Below are positions 1 through 11,960 of a stretch of DNA of 64,000 nucleotides, piece after piece (the stretch's first letter is position 1; each line of letters opens with the position of its first letter). This stretch comes from Cupriavidus sp. D39 (GTDB lineage Bacteria; Pseudomonadota; Gammaproteobacteria; Burkholderiales; Burkholderiaceae): assembly GCF_026627925.1 (NCBI RefSeq), contig NZ_JAPNLE010000009.1:2046001-2110000 (forward strand), given 5' to 3'. A program made the translations under genes and the position numbers. The notes beneath the pieces are model-generated. The model made no database searches and was not told the DNA's origin. It was given only the letters and a program-made list of their open reading frames with translations.

Positions 1-1
1 C

Positions 2-1195
<1,194 letters not shown>

Positions 1196-1210
1196 GCGGC
1201 TTTGAGTCGG

Positions 1211-1251
1211 GTCGGCCAGACCCCGCCCTTGCAGGGCGGGGTCTGGCCGAC
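1211..1251. terminator. Hairpin after lldP
   Basis: A perfect 18-bp inverted repeat (left arm 1211-1228 GTCGGCCAGACCCCGCCC, right arm 1234-1251, 5-nt loop TTGCA) lies 15 bases after the permease stop. There is no T-tract on either side, so it may be a factor-dependent terminator, an mRNA-stabilising hairpin or a dispersed palindromic repeat. Confidence 0.6.
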
Positions 1252-1375
1252 GACAAAGATGGCCTCGATCGGGCTCTAAGCTTTCGCAATGCCATGAAGC
1301 GCCTCATGAATCACTTTTATTATTGACTTTTATTTTCTTCCACGTAAATTATGAACCATAGAATAATTCCGGATA

Positions 1376-2560
1376 ATGCGGATGACCTACTTCACCCGTC
1401 CGAGGCTCGCCACAGAGCTGGCTGACCAGTTGGAAGGCAAGGCTGCCTTTGGGGACGCACAGAACGGCCTGTTCCTTGCGGCTCCCCGCAGGACGGGCAA
1501 ATCGATGTTCCTGCAGCACGATCTGACTCCGGCCCTGATCGACCATGGCGTTGTCGTGATCTACGTCGATCTTTGGTCGGACAAGCGCCGTGATCCAGGT
1601 GAGTTGATTTCCGAGGCGATTGCCCGCCGCCTGGCGGATCATCTTGGCGTTGTGGCAAAGACAGCGAGGAAGGCTGGGCTCGACAGCGTCACCATCGCAG
1701 GCGCAATCAGGATCGATACCTCCAGGATTGGAAAACTCGACGGCGCAACCTTGCCAGAGGCATTGCGGGCGCTGCATGCTGCCGCGCACAAGCCGATTGC
1801 ACTGATCATCGACGAGGCCCAGCACGCATTGACCAGCGAAGCGGGCGAGACCGCCATGGCCGCGCTCAAATCGGCGCGCGACCAGATGAATAATCCGGAT
1901 CGCATCGCGCTGATGCTTGTGATGTCCGGGTCCGATCGGGACAAACTGCTACGCCTCGTCAATACGAACGGCGCGCCGTTTTACGGATCCACGATCCACA
2001 AGATGCCGACTCTCGGCAAGGACTACGTAGACCACGTAACCACGGCAATCGAGGCACACCGTCCTGACCTGGTGCCGGTCGACCACCTGGTTTTGCTGGA
2101 GGCCTTCCAGCTCTTCGCCTACCGGCCGCAGTTTTTTCACGCGGCGATTGGCGAGGCGCTGAATCCCCTGGACGAGAATGGCGAACGGTTTGAGCAGAAG
2201 GTCTTGCAGGCGGCACAGTGGCGGCGAGAGCAAGACGCGGCGCAGATGGAATCCGAGTTCCTGGGACTGAAACCGCTGGAGCAAGCTGTGCTCTGGCGAG
2301 TGCTTGCCCAAGGCAGGCTTTTTCGGCCTTATGATGCGGAAGCGCTCCACTTCTATCGCGAGCAATGCCCGGGACTCGCGGTTTCCGCCCAGAAGGTACA
2401 GGCAGCGTTGGAAAGCCTGCGGGATCGCTCGCCGGCTCTCGTGTGGAAGTCGGCGCGTGGCGAGTACTCTGCCGACGATGCCGGCATGCACGGATGGTAT
2501 GAGCACCTGGTCAGCCTTGAGCGCTGGCCGCCGCAAGCTAACCGTTTGGCTAACCCGTAA
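1376..2560 (+). CDS. AAA-type ATPase of unknown function
   Basis: 394-residue cytoplasmic P-loop ATPase. Walker A is APRRTGKSM near residues 36-44 and Walker B is ALIIDEAQHAL near residue 140; MSGSDRDKL after it looks like a sensor/arginine-finger region. The overall form resembles stand-alone archaeal-type or prophage-type AAA ATPases (ATPase domain followed by a winged-helix C-terminus). I cannot name a substrate. Start ATG at 1376 has no good Shine-Dalgarno; an in-frame ATG at 1382 is possible. The 70 bases before it are much more AT-rich than the surroundings, which suggests a recently acquired gene. It stands alone between the lactate permease and the convergent hut operon. Confidence 0.7.
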   Translation: MRMTYFTRPRLATELADQLEGKAAFGDAQNGLFLAAPRRTGKSMFLQHDLTPALIDHGVVVIYVDLWSDKRRDPGELISEAIARRLADHLGVVAKTARKAGLDSVTIAGAIRIDTSRIGKLDGATLPEALRALHAAAHKPIALIIDEAQHALTSEAGETAMAALKSARDQMNNPDRIALMLVMSGSDRDKLLRLVNTNGAPFYGSTIHKMPTLGKDYVDHVTTAIEAHRPDLVPVDHLVLLEAFQLFAYRPQFFHAAIGEALNPLDENGERFEQKVLQAAQWRREQDAAQMESEFLGLKPLEQAVLWRVLAQGRLFRPYDAEALHFYREQCPGLAVSAQKVQAALESLRDRSPALVWKSARGEYSADDAGMHGWYEHLVSLERWPPQANRLANP

Positions 2561-2577
2561 GTATCAAGCGTCGGCGA

Positions 2578-2593
2578 GCCCGCTCGCGCGGGC
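2578..2593. terminator. Small hairpin between convergent genes
   Basis: GCCCGC-TCGC-GCGGGC (2578-2593) lies in the 46-bp gap between the stop of the ATPase gene and the stop of hutG, which converge here. No long T-run follows, so its role as a bidirectional terminator is inferred from position. Confidence 0.45.
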
Positions 2594-2606
2594 CCGGCCT
2601 CGACAC

Positions 2607-3562
2607 TCAGACCATCAACCGATATGCCAGCCGCGCCGCAGCGCGTGCGCCGCAGGTGTCGCGGTCATAGAGCGGATTGAACTCCGCCAGGTCCGCCACG
2701 CGCAGCTTGCCGCTGGCGCGCACCAGTGCGACCACCTCCTCCACGACCGGCAGGGGCACGCCGTAGGCGGCTGGGGCCGAGACCGCCGGCATCACGGCCG
2801 CCGGCAGCACGTCCAGGTCGATGGTGAGGTAGACGTGATCGACCGCATCCATCAGGCCCTGCAGCTCGGCAAGCCGCGCGTCCAGGTGCCGCTCCTGCAT
2901 CTGTACGTCCTCGACGTAGTGCACGCCAAGCGCATCCGCATGCGCGAACAGCGCGGCGGTATTGCCGAGACGGCTCACGCCCAGGCAGGCGTACTCGAAG
3001 CGCTGGCCGCGCTCGCGGCATGCCTGCGCGATCTGGTCGAACGGCGTGCCCGAGCTGCCGGGACGGCCGGTGCGCAGGTCGAAGTGCGCATCGAGGTTGA
3101 TCACCAGCACGCGGCCTTGGTCGCCGCGCGCATCGAGATGCGCGCGCAGCCCCTGCCAGGCGCCCCAGGCGATCTCGTGGCCACCGCCCAACACCAGAGG
3201 GAAGGCACCCTGATCCAGTTCGGCCGCGACCGCTTGCGCCAAGGCTTGCTGCGCGGTCTCGAGATCGCCATCGTTGCAGACTACGTCGCCGGCATCGTGG
3301 AAAGCTTCGAGGCCATGGGCCGGGATGCCGGCCAGAGCGCGGCGGATTTCGCGCGGCCCCCGGCGGCGCCCGGACGGCCCTGATTGCGCAGCACGCCAGC
3401 GTCGCAGCAAAAGCCCAGCAGCACGGGCGCGCCGGGCACGCGTTCGGCGCCTTGGGTGCGCACGACATTGAACAGCCGGCGCGTGTCGCCCAGCTCGCCC
3501 GCATCGCTGCGGCCGCGCCAGACGCTGCTCGGCGCCGCGGCCAACGGATCCATCTCGCTCAT
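2607..3562 (-). CDS. hutG: Formimidoylglutamase (arginase family), one apparent frameshift
   Basis: Last enzyme of this histidine degradation route: hydrolyses N-formimidoyl-L-glutamate to glutamate and formamide. Ureohydrolase metal motifs are visible: [18 protein letters not shown] and [13 protein letters not shown] bind the two manganese ions. The true start is ATG at 3562, whose ATGA overlaps the stop of the upstream MFS gene; the N-terminus reads [20 protein letters not shown]. The frame then breaks at a run of five C (plus strand 3357-3361): one extra base would join [12 protein letters not shown] to [10 protein letters not shown] and give about 318 residues, the normal size. I regard the break as a likely base-calling error, though a real mutation cannot be excluded. 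Last gene of the hut operon. Confidence 0.88.
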
Positions 3563-4866
3563 GACAGGCGGCGGCCCAGGGTTTCCGGCACCATCGCCAG
3601 GCCGATCAGCGAGACCAGCCCGCACCCGATCACGTAAAACGCAGGCGCATTGGGATTGGCGGTGAGATGGATCAGCTCGGTCGAGAAGAACTGCGCGAAG
3701 CCACCGAAGATGGCTATGGCCACGCAGTAGGCAATCGACAGGCCGGTAGCGCGCAGGCGCTGCGGCAGCACCTCGCTGACCAGCACCATCGACGCCGGCG
3801 AGGTCATCGACATCGGCACCGAGAGGCAGCCCACCACCAGCAGCAGGCGCGTCAGGCTGGGCTCGGCGTTGATCAGCACAAAGGCCGGATAGATCATCAC
3901 CAGCAAGGCCACGCGCGACCACAGCACCACCGGGCGGCGGCCCAGCCGGTCGCTCAGCCAGCCGGCGAACGGCGACAACACAACCTGCACGGCTGCGGCC
4001 ACGCAAGCGGCCCAGATGCCCAGCGACAGCGGCATATGCAGCTGGCTGACCGCATAGTTGCTGAGGTAGTACACCACGATGTAAGTCGACGACGCGACGC
4101 CGACCATCAGCAGGATGCTGGCCACCAGCGCGCGGCGGTGCTCGCGCAGCAGTTGCATGGTGGACCCGCTCTCCGATTCCGCGGCCGCCGGCGCGGTTTC
4201 CTCCAGGCGGCGGCGAATCACCAGGCCCACCGGGATCACCAGGATGCCGATCACGAAGGCCGCGCGCCAGCCCCAGGCCTCAAGCGCGGCCGGCTCCAGC
4301 ACATTGCTCAGGAACAGGCCGACCAGCGCGCCGAACAGCGCCGCCAGCCCCTGGCTGAACGGCTGCCAGCCGGTATAGAAGCCGCGCGAGCGGTCATCGG
4401 CATACTCCAGCAGCAGGGCCGTGGAGGCCCCCATCTCGCCGCCGATGGCGAAGCCCTGCACCAGGCGTGCCAGCAGGATCATGATCGGCGCCAGCATGCC
4501 GATCTGGGCATAGGTCGGCGTCACCACGAAGATCACCGAGCTCAGGCCCATCAGCCAGAGCGTCAGCGCCACCGCCGGCTTGCGCCCGACGCGGTCGGCA
4601 TACATGCCGATCAGCAGGCCGCCCAGCGGGCGCATCAGGAAGCCGACGCCGAAGGTGGCGAACGACAACAGCAGCTGCCCGGTGGGATCGGATACCGGGA
4701 AATACAGCCGGCCGATCAGCGTGGCGAAGAAGCTGTAGACCACGAAGTCATAGAACTCCAGGCCATTGCCGATGGTGATGGCGGCGATGGACTTGAACCT
4801 GGACAGTGGCTGGACCGCGCCGGCATGCGGGGCCGCAATGCCGGAGACAGTGTTCTCAATGGACAT
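3559..4866 (-). CDS. MFS transporter of the metabolite:H+ symporter type, in hut operon
   Basis: 435-residue inner-membrane major facilitator with about 12 hydrophobic segments. It has the characteristic start [21 protein letters not shown], the loop motif [14 protein letters not shown] between helices 2 and 3, and its repeat [12 protein letters not shown] after the central loop. These features match the citrate/alpha-ketoglutarate/shikimate-type MHS family. Start ATG 4866 gives MSIENTVSG; longer starts would run into the permease gene. It lies between the amino-acid permease and hutG and overlaps hutG by 4 bases (ATGA), so it is cotranscribed. A role in uptake of histidine, urocanate or another pathway intermediate is inferred from context. 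Confidence 0.87.
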   Translation of the reverse strand: MSIENTVSGIAAPHAGAVQPLSRFKSIAAITIGNGLEFYDFVVYSFFATLIGRLYFPVSDPTGQLLLSFATFGVGFLMRPLGGLLIGMYADRVGRKPAVALTLWLMGLSSVIFVVTPTYAQIGMLAPIMILLARLVQGFAIGGEMGASTALLLEYADDRSRGFYTGWQPFSQGLAALFGALVGLFLSNVLEPAALEAWGWRAAFVIGILVIPVGLVIRRRLEETAPAAAESESGSTMQLLREHRRALVASILLMVGVASSTYIVVYYLSNYAVSQLHMPLSLGIWAACVAAAVQVVLSPFAGWLSDRLGRRPVVLWSRVALLVMIYPAFVLINAEPSLTRLLLVVGCLSVPMSMTSPASMVLVSEVLPQRLRATGLSIAYCVAIAIFGGFAQFFSTELIHLTANPNAPAFYVIGCGLVSLIGLAMVPETLGRRLS

Positions 4867-4906
4867 GTTGTAACTCCGAAGCAAGAAAGAGAGAGCCACG
4901 CACGCA

Positions 4907-6310
4907 TCAATCCGTGGCCAGGGAGCGTGCCTGTGCGGCCGGCATCCCGCCGCGCGGCCGCCCCCAGCACCACCACGCCACCACCAGCAGCACCAGCCAC
5001 GCCGCGCCCACCAGCAGCGCTGCACGGGTCTGCGGGAACCAGCCAAGCACGCCGAAGATGAACAGCATGAAGGCGATGGCCGCGAGCGGCGCCACCGGCC
5101 AGAATGGCACCGGGAATTTCAGCGCAGCCACCTCGGCGCGGCTCATGCGCCTGCGCAAGGCGAACTGCGACAGCAAGATCATGAGCCACACCCAGACCGT
5201 GGCGAAGGTGGCGATGGAAGCGATCAGCACGAACACGTCCTCGGGCATCACGTAGTTGAGCACCACGCCGGCCAGCAAGGCCAGCGCCATGACCACCACC
5301 GTCATCCAGGGCACGCCATTGCGCGATACGCTGGCGAAGACGCGCGGAGCCTGCCGCTGCACCGCCATGCCGTACAGCATGCGGCCGGCGCCGAAGATAT
5401 CGCTGTTGATGGCGGATACCGCGGCGGAGATGACCACGACATTGAGCAGCGCTGCGGCCGAGCCAATGCCAAGCCGGCTGAAGATCTGCACGAAGGGGCT
5501 GCCCTCGCTGCCGATGCGATGCCAGGGATAGAGCGACATCAGCACCGCCAGCGTCAGTACGTAGAACAGCAGGATGCGCAGCGGCACCGCGTTGATCGCG
5601 CGCGGAATCACGCGCTCCGGATCGCGCGCCTCGCCTGCCGTGATGCCGATGATCTCGATGCCGCCAAAGGCGAACATCACCACGGCGAACGAAGCGATGA
5701 CACCACCGATGCCGTTGGGCATGAAGCCCCCGTGCGCCCAGAGATTGTGGATGCCGGTGGCAATGCCGCCATCGGCCATGCCGAGGCCGAACGCCATGAT
5801 GGCAACGCCGCCGCAGATCATCGCGACGATGGCGCTGACCTTCAGCAGCGACAGCCAGAACTCCAGCTCGCCGAACACCTTGACGCTGAGCAGGTTGAGG
5901 CCGCCGATCAGGAACACGATGCCGAGCACCCAGATCCAACGCGGCACGTCCGGGAACCAGAAGCCCATGTAGATACCGAAGGCGGTCACGTCCGCCAGGC
6001 AGACGATGATCATCTCGAAGGCGTAGGTCCAGCCGAGCAGGAAGCCCGCCAGCGGCCCCAGGCCGGTGCTGGCGTACTGGCCGAAGGAACCCGCCACCGG
6101 GTTGCGCACGGCCATCTCCCCCAGCGCGCGCATCACCATGTAGACCGCGGCCCCACCGATCAGGTAGGCCAGCAGTACCGCCGGCCCGGCCGCCTGTATG
6201 GCCGAGGCCGAGCCGTAGAAAAGTCCCGTGCCAATGGCCGATCCCAGCGCCATGAAGCGAATATGACGGGCGCTGAGTCTACGCTGCAGGCCTTGCGACT
6301 GCTCTTGCAT
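4907..6310 (-). CDS. Amino-acid permease, probable histidine/urocanate transporter
   Basis: 467-residue APC-superfamily permease (amino acid transporter AAT family, like HutT and ProY). The N-terminal signature [21 protein letters not shown] is the substrate-binding GSAIGTG loop of helix 1; about 12 hydrophobic segments follow and the C-terminus is cytoplasmic and basic/alanine-rich. It lies 75 bp after hutH and 40 bp before the MFS gene on the same strand. In Burkholderiaceae and Pseudomonas such a permease in a hut cluster is normally HutT, importing histidine; the specificity here is inferred from position rather than residues. Confidence 0.88.
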   Translation of the reverse strand: MQEQSQGLQRRLSARHIRFMALGSAIGTGLFYGSASAIQAAGPAVLLAYLIGGAAVYMVMRALGEMAVRNPVAGSFGQYASTGLGPLAGFLLGWTYAFEMIIVCLADVTAFGIYMGFWFPDVPRWIWVLGIVFLIGGLNLLSVKVFGELEFWLSLLKVSAIVAMICGGVAIMAFGLGMADGGIATGIHNLWAHGGFMPNGIGGVIASFAVVMFAFGGIEIIGITAGEARDPERVIPRAINAVPLRILLFYVLTLAVLMSLYPWHRIGSEGSPFVQIFSRLGIGSAAALLNVVVISAAVSAINSDIFGAGRMLYGMAVQRQAPRVFASVSRNGVPWMTVVVMALALLAGVVLNYVMPEDVFVLIASIATFATVWVWLMILLSQFALRRRMSRAEVAALKFPVPFWPVAPLAAIAFMLFIFGVLGWFPQTRAALLVGAAWLVLLVVAWWCWGRPRGGMPAAQARSLATD

Positions 6311-6385
6311 GTATTTGTCTCCGAATCTTTATTTTTGTCGCGCCCGGGGCGGCAGCCCGCCGCCCCGGGCGTTGTGCCCGCCGCC

Positions 6386-7918
6386 TCAGAGGCTGGGCAG
6401 CAGCCGCGCCGGCACCAGCGCGTTCAGCGCGCCGCCCGCCAGCAACTGGCTTGCCGTCTCGATATCGGGCGCAAAGAAGCGGTCCTTCTCGTAGTAAGGC
6501 ACCTCGGCGCGCAGGAGGCTGCGTGCTTGCTCCAGCTTGGGCGAGCTCTTCAGTCCCTCGCGGAAGTCCAGGCCCTGGCAGGCACCGAGCCACTCCACGG
6601 CGAGGATGCCGCGCACGTTTTCGGCCATCGGCCACAGGCGCTTGCCGGCGTTCGGCGCCATCGACACGTGGTCTTCCTGGTTGGCCGAGGTGGGCAGGCT
6701 GTCGACGCTGTGCGGATGGGCCAGCGCCTTGTTGTCGCTGGCCAGCGCGGCAGCGGTGACCTGGGCAATCATGAAGCCCGAATTGACGCCGCCGTTGGCT
6801 ACCAGGAAAGGCGGCAGCTGCGACATGTGCCGGTCCATCATCAGCGAGATGCGGCGCTCGGACAGCGAGCCGATCTCGGCAATGGCCAGCGCCAGGTTGT
6901 CGGCCGCCATCGCCACCGGCTCGGCGTGGAAATTGCCGCCCGAGATCACGTCGCCTTCGGCGGCAAACACCAAGGGGTTATCCGAAACCGCGTTGGCCTC
7001 CACGGCCAGGACTTCGGCTGCCTGCCGCAATTGCGTCAGGCAGGCGCCCATCACCTGCGGCTGGCAGCGCAGCGAGTAGGGATCCTGCACCTTGTCGCAC
7101 TGCGCGTGCGAACGCGCCAGTTCGCTGGTGTCGGTCAGCAGGTCGCGGTAGGTGGCGGCCGCGTCGATCTGGCCGCGCTGCCCGCGCACCGCATGGATGC
7201 GCGCGTCGAAGGGCGCACGCGAGCCGAGCATGGCCTCTACGCTGAGGCTGCCGCAGACCGTGGCGGCGGCGAACAGGTCCTCGGCCTCGAACAGGCCGCG
7301 CAGCGCGTAGGCGGTGGATACCTGGGTGCCGTTGAGCAGGGCCAGGCCCTCCTTGGCGGCCAGGGTCAGCGGCTCGAGTCCGGCTTGGGCCAGCGCCTGG
7401 CGGGCCGGCAGCCACTCGCCGTGGTAGCGGGCACGGCCTTCGCCCAGCAGCACCAGGGACATGTGCGCCAGCGGCGCCAGGTCGCCGGAAGCGCCCACCG
7501 AGCCCTTGAGGGGGATATGCGGATAGACCTCGGCATTGACCAGGGCAATCAGCGCGTCGATCACCTTGCGGCGGATGCCGGAGAAGCCGCGCGCCAGGCT
7601 ATTGATCTTGAGCAGCATGATCAGCCGCACCATGGCGTCGTCGAGCGGTTCGCCCACGCCGGCGGCATGCGACAGCACCAGCGAGCGCTGCAGGTTCTCC
7701 AGGTCCTCGCGGGCGATGCGGGTCTGCGCCAGCAGGCCGAAGCCGGTATTGATGCCGTAGGCGGTCCGGCCCTCGGCCACGATGTTCTCGACGCAGGCCA
7801 CGCTGGCGGCGATGGCCTCGGCGGCCCCGGCGTCCAGGCTCACGCGCAGCGGCTGCAGATAGGCCTGGCGCAGTTGCGCCAGGGTCAGTTGACCAGGTTT
7901 CAGGTTCAGCGCGTTCAC
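6386..7918 (-). CDS. hutH: Histidine ammonia-lyase
   Basis: Removes ammonia from L-histidine to give trans-urocanate, first step of histidine catabolism; cytoplasmic tetramer. The Ala-Ser-Gly triad that cyclises into the MIO electrophile is present in [21 protein letters not shown] near residue 143, and [22 protein letters not shown] and GNFHAEP are other active-site signatures. With the GTG start at 7918 the protein is 510 residues, the normal family length; AAGGAAG about 7 bases upstream supports it, and it begins 2 bases after the hutU stop. Alternative upstream starts would lie inside hutU. Second gene of the operon. Confidence 0.95.
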   Translation of the reverse strand: MNALNLKPGQLTLAQLRQAYLQPLRVSLDAGAAEAIAASVACVENIVAEGRTAYGINTGFGLLAQTRIAREDLENLQRSLVLSHAAGVGEPLDDAMVRLIMLLKINSLARGFSGIRRKVIDALIALVNAEVYPHIPLKGSVGASGDLAPLAHMSLVLLGEGRARYHGEWLPARQALAQAGLEPLTLAAKEGLALLNGTQVSTAYALRGLFEAEDLFAAATVCGSLSVEAMLGSRAPFDARIHAVRGQRGQIDAAATYRDLLTDTSELARSHAQCDKVQDPYSLRCQPQVMGACLTQLRQAAEVLAVEANAVSDNPLVFAAEGDVISGGNFHAEPVAMAADNLALAIAEIGSLSERRISLMMDRHMSQLPPFLVANGGVNSGFMIAQVTAAALASDNKALAHPHSVDSLPTSANQEDHVSMAPNAGKRLWPMAENVRGILAVEWLGACQGLDFREGLKSSPKLEQARSLLRAEVPYYEKDRFFAPDIETASQLLAGGALNALVPARLLPSL

Positions 7919-7920
7919 GT

Positions 7921-9605
7921 TCAGGCTTCCTTCTTGCTGTTGATCATCGGCAGGTTCAGGCCCTGCTCTCGTGCACAGTCGATGGCGATGTCGTAGCCGG
8001 CATCCGCGTGGCGCATCACGCCGGTGGCGGGATCGTTGTGCAGCACGCGGGCGATGCGGGCGGCGGCTTCGTCGGTGCCGTCGCACACGATCACCACGCC
8101 CGAATGCTGCGAGAAGCCCATGCCCACGCCGCCGCCATGATGCAGCGAGACCCAGGTCGCGCCGCTGGCGGTGTTGAGCAGCGCGTTGAGCAGCGGCCAG
8201 TCGGAGACCGCGTCGGAGCCGTCCTGCATGCTTTCGGTTTCACGGTTGGGGCTGGCGACCGAGCCGGAGTCGAGGTGGTCGCGGCCGATCACCACCGGCG
8301 CCGACAACTCGCCGCTGCGCACCATCTCGTTGAACGCCAGGCCAAGCTTGGCGCGCAGGCCCAGGCCAACCCAGCAGATGCGCGCCGGCAGGCCCTGGAA
8401 GCTGATGCGCTCGCGCGCCATGTCCAGCCAGCGGTGCAGGTGGGCGTCGTCGGGGATCAGTTCCTTGACCTTGGCATCGGTCTTGTAGATATCCTGCGGA
8501 TCGCCCGACAGCGCGGCCCAGCGGAACGGGCCGACACCGCGGCAGAACAGCGGGCGGATATAGGCCGGCACGAAGCCCGGGAAATCGAAGGCGTTCGCCA
8601 CGCCCTCTTCCTTGGCCATCTGGCGGATATTGTTGCCGTAGTCGAAGGTGGGCACGCCCATCTTCTGGAAGTCCAGCATGGCCTGCACGTGCTTGGCCAT
8701 CGACTGCTTGGCGGCCTTGACCACGCCGGCCGGATCGGTCTGCGCGCGGTCGCGGTACTGGCCCCAGGTCCAGCCCACCGGCAGGTAGCCATTGAGCGGA
8801 TCGTGCGCGCTGGTCTGGTCGGTGACCATGTCCGGACGCACGCCGCGGCGCACCAGCTCGGGCAGCACCTCGGCGGCGTTGGCGCACAGCGCGATGGAAA
8901 CGGCGCGGCCTTCGGCGGTGTATTTGGCGATGCGGGCCAGCGCGTCGTCGAGATCCGCGGCCTGCTCGTCGACATAGCGGGTGCGCAGGCGGAAATCAAT
9001 GCTGACCTGCTGGCATTCGATGTTCAGCGAGCAGGCGCCGGCCAGCGTGGCGGCCAGCGGCTGCGCGCCGCCCATGCCGCCCAGGCCAGCGGTCAGCACC
9101 CAGCGGCCCTTGAGGTTGCCGTTGTAATGCTGGCGCCCGGCTTCCACGAAGGTCTCGTAGGTGCCCTGCACGATGCCCTGGCTGCCGATATAGATCCAGC
9201 TGCCGGCGGTCATCTGGCCGTACATGGCCAGGCCCTTGGCATCGAGCTCGTTGAAGTGTTCCCAGGTGGCCCAGTGCGGCACCAGGTTGGAGTTGGCGAT
9301 CAGCACGCGCGGGGCGTTGCTGTGGGTCTTGAACACGCCGACCGGCTTGCCGGACTGCACCAGCAGGGTTTCGTCGTCGTTCAGCGTCTTGAGCGTCTCG
9401 ACAATCTTGTCGTAGCACTCCCAGTTGCGCGCAGCACGGCCGATGCCGCCATACACCACCAGTTCCTTGGGGTTCTCCGCCACTTCCGGGTCGAGGTTGT
9501 TCATCAACATGCGCAGCGGCGCTTCCGTCTGCCAGCTCTTGGCAGTCAGTTGGCTGCCACGCGGGGCGCGGATCTCTACATCACGGAAGCGGGGGTCTGG
9601 CTCAC
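7921..9605 (-). CDS. hutU: Urocanate hydratase (urocanase), one apparent frameshift near the start
   Basis: Converts urocanate to imidazolone propionate using NAD+ as an electrophilic cofactor. Family blocks are intact: [44 protein letters not shown] (NAD binding), [28 protein letters not shown] (catalytic cysteine) and [19 protein letters not shown]. The main frame has no usable start codon at its beginning. A GTG at 9605 with AAGGAG 6 bases upstream starts MSQTP in another frame; one extra base in the five-G run at 9591-9595 joins it to [15 protein letters not shown] and gives 561 residues, exactly the family length. I therefore take the break as a missing base. First structural gene of the operon. 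Confidence 0.93.
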
Positions 9606-9674
9606 GGCAACTCCTTCGTTCAATAAGGCCAGCTGGAGAGCTAGCCTGTTTAGCTGTTCTAGGTATGTATAGTG

Positions 9675-9686
9675 TTGTATATACAA
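9675..9686. promoter_or_regulatory. TTGTATATACAA palindrome, candidate HutC operator
   Basis: A perfect 12-bp palindrome TTGTATATACAA lies 70 bases upstream of the hutU start, inside an AT-rich stretch that contains plausible minus-strand promoter elements. HutC, the GntR-family repressor of hut genes in Pseudomonas and relatives, binds TGTA-N2-TACA sites, and this fits. The hutC gene itself is not in the window. Binding and the exact -10/-35 are inferred. Confidence 0.6.
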
Positions 9687-9943
9687 GCCCAAAGAAATTG
9701 GGGTATTCCCGAGGACAACTCGCAGGCACAGCCAAGAAAGTGCGCTTGTGATTACCTGAACGATAATGGCGACAGAAAGTGCTAACCGCTTAGATGCCGG
9801 ATCGCACAGGGATCCCTTGCTGCGGGTGCGGATATCGACGCTGTATCATGCTACTGATCCGCCGCATGCCAATGGCATCGATACGGCCCTCGCGAGCACG
9901 GCGGCGCCCCGGATGATGCGGTCGCCGCGGAACCTGGACTCCC

Positions 9944-11774
9944 ATGCTGATGCGTTTCCTGGAACGGCTGATCGACCCGTTCCGCCCCTCCCCGACACCA
10001 AGCCGCCCAGCCAGATATGGCGCTTCTATGCCTATTTCCTGCTCGAGGTGTGGCCGGTCTTCGCGCTGCTGCTGGCGGTGGGGCTGGCCGGCGCGCTGAT
10101 CGAGGTCGCCCTGTTCGGTTTTCTTGGCCGCCTGGTCGACCTGGCGCAGGCAACGCCGCCCGCCGACTTCTTCGCGCGCCACCGCGCCGAACTGGCGTGG
10201 ATGGCGGTGGTGGCGTTGCTGCTGCGCCCGCTCTTCACCGGCCTGCACGACGTCCTCGTGCACCAGGTCATCAACCCGAGCCTGGGCAACCTGGTGCGCT
10301 GGCAGAACCACCGCTACGTGCTCAAGCAAAGCCTGTCGTTCTTCCAGAACGACTTTGCCGGGCGCATCGCGCAGCGCATCATGCAGACCGGCTTCTCGCT
10401 GCGCGATTCGGCGGTGCAGGCCGTGGACGCGATCTGGCATGTGGTGATCTATGCCGCGAGCTCCCTCTACCTGTTCGCCGAGGCCGACTGGCGCCTGATG
10501 ATCCCGCTGCTGGCGTGGATCGCGTGCTACGTAGCCGCCATGCTGTACTTCACGCCGCGCGTGAAGGCGCGCTCGGTAGCGGCCACCGGCGCGCGCTCGC
10601 GGCTGATGGGGCGCATCGTCGACGGCTATACCAACATCACCACGCTCAAGCTGTTTGCCCACACGCGCCATGAAGAAGACTACGCGCGCGAAGCCATGGC
10701 CGACCTGACCGACAAGGCACGCCTGTCCGGGCGCATGGTCAGCGCCATGGATTTCACCGTGACCTCGCTCAATGGCATGCTGATCGCCGGCACTACCGGG
10801 CTGGCGCTGTGGCTATGGAGCCAAGGGCACGTCAGCATCGGCGCGATTGCGTTGTCGACCGGGCTGGTGATCCGCATTGTCAGCATGTCGGGCTGGATCA
10901 TGTGGGTGATCAGCGGCATCTTCGAGAATATCGGCCAGGTCCAGGATGGCCTGCAGACCATCGCCGTGCCACGCAAGGTAGGCGATCGCGACGATGCGCA
11001 AGCGCTGCGCGTCACGCGCGGCGAGGTGCGCTTCGAAGGCGTGGGCTTTCACTACGGCAAGGGTTCGGGCGTGATCGAGAACATCGACCTGGTGGTGCGC
11101 CCGGGCGAGAAGATCGGCCTGGTCGGCCCGTCCGGCGCCGGCAAGTCCACGCTGGTCAACCTGCTGCTGCGGCTGTACGACGTGGAGCGAGGACGCATCC
11201 TGATCGACGGCCAGGACATTGCCGGCGTCACGCAGGAAAGCCTGCGCGCGCAGATCGGCATGGTGACGCAGGATACGTCGCTGCTGCATCGCTCGATCCG
11301 CGACAACCTGCGCTACGGACGGCCCGGCGCCAGCGAGGCCGAACTGCTCGCCGCGGCCGACGACGCCCATGCCGGCGAGTTCATTCCGCGCTTGCGCGAT
11401 GCGCATGGGGCTACGGGGCTGGATGCGCAGGTGGGCGAGCGTGGCGTGAAGCTTTCAGGCGGCCAGCGGCAGCGCATTGCCGTCGCCAGGGTGCTGCTCA
11501 AGAACGCGCCCATCCTGATCCTCGACGAAGCCACCTCGGCGCTGGACTCCGAAGTGGAAGCTGCCATCCAGGAGAACCTGGAGACGCTGATGCAGGGCAA
11601 GACGGTTATCGCCATCGCGCACCGGCTCTCCACCATTGCGCGCATGGACCGGCTGGTGGTACTGGAGAACGGCCGCATTGCCGAGAGCGGCACGCATGCG
11701 GAGTTGCTGGCGCGTGGGGGCTCTACGCGCGGCTGTGGGCGCATCAGACGGGGGGATTTGTGGGGGTGGACTAG
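9944..11774 (+). CDS. ABC exporter (fused membrane and ATPase domains), two apparent frameshifts
   Basis: Half-size type-1 ABC exporter, about 610 residues: six-helix membrane domain, then nucleotide-binding domain with Walker A GPSGAGKST, signature LSGGQRQRIAVAR, Walker B ILILDEATSALD and the switch histidine in IAIAHRLSTIA. The best start is ATG 9944 (MLMRFLERLIDPFRPSP). One missing C in 9985-9993 moves it into the main frame at DTKPPSQIWRFYAYF. A second missing G in 11716-11720 near the end restores LYARLWAHQTGGFVGVD and a TAG stop at 11774; without it the frame runs on to 12054 in nonsense. Substrate unknown (lipid, peptide or drug). Flanked by the hut promoter and an IS. Confidence 0.85.
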
Positions 11775-11870
11775 AGTGGGTTGGTTGGGGGGCTTGGGAT
11801 TGATGTTGGCGGTGGTGGTTTTTGGGCCCAATGGCCTGTATGCGTGTTTGGTTCGCCGTTTCTTTGGGCG

Positions 11871-11960
11871 GCGTTGGTTTTTGCACCCAAGGGCCATACG
11901 ACATCCCCCTGCGGGGGCTGCCGGTCACTTTTCTTTGCGCGGCAAAGAGGGTGAGGACAA
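11871..11960. repeat. Left arm of a ~90-bp imperfect inverted repeat flanking the IS5-type gene
   Basis: This 90-bp stretch is repeated in inverted orientation at 13110-13199. Shared blocks include TTTTGCACCCAAG, ACGACATCCCC, TGCGGGGGCTGCCGGTCACT and CAAAGAGGGTGA. The outer parts look like a chromosomal intergenic palindrome (CCGGTCACTTTTCTTTG and its complement are typical of dispersed repeats in this group) that was split by the insertion; the innermost 20 bp may be the IS terminal repeat. Confidence 0.75.

Noticed and set aside
1211..1251. Riboswitch or small RNA after lldP
   Set aside because: Only a single perfect stem-loop is present; a terminator or repeat explains it.
9766..9943. N-terminal extension of the ABC exporter (start at 9766)
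   Set aside because: The extension has no transporter features, while ATG 9944 in the neighbouring frame gives a normal N-terminus that joins the main frame if one C is missing.
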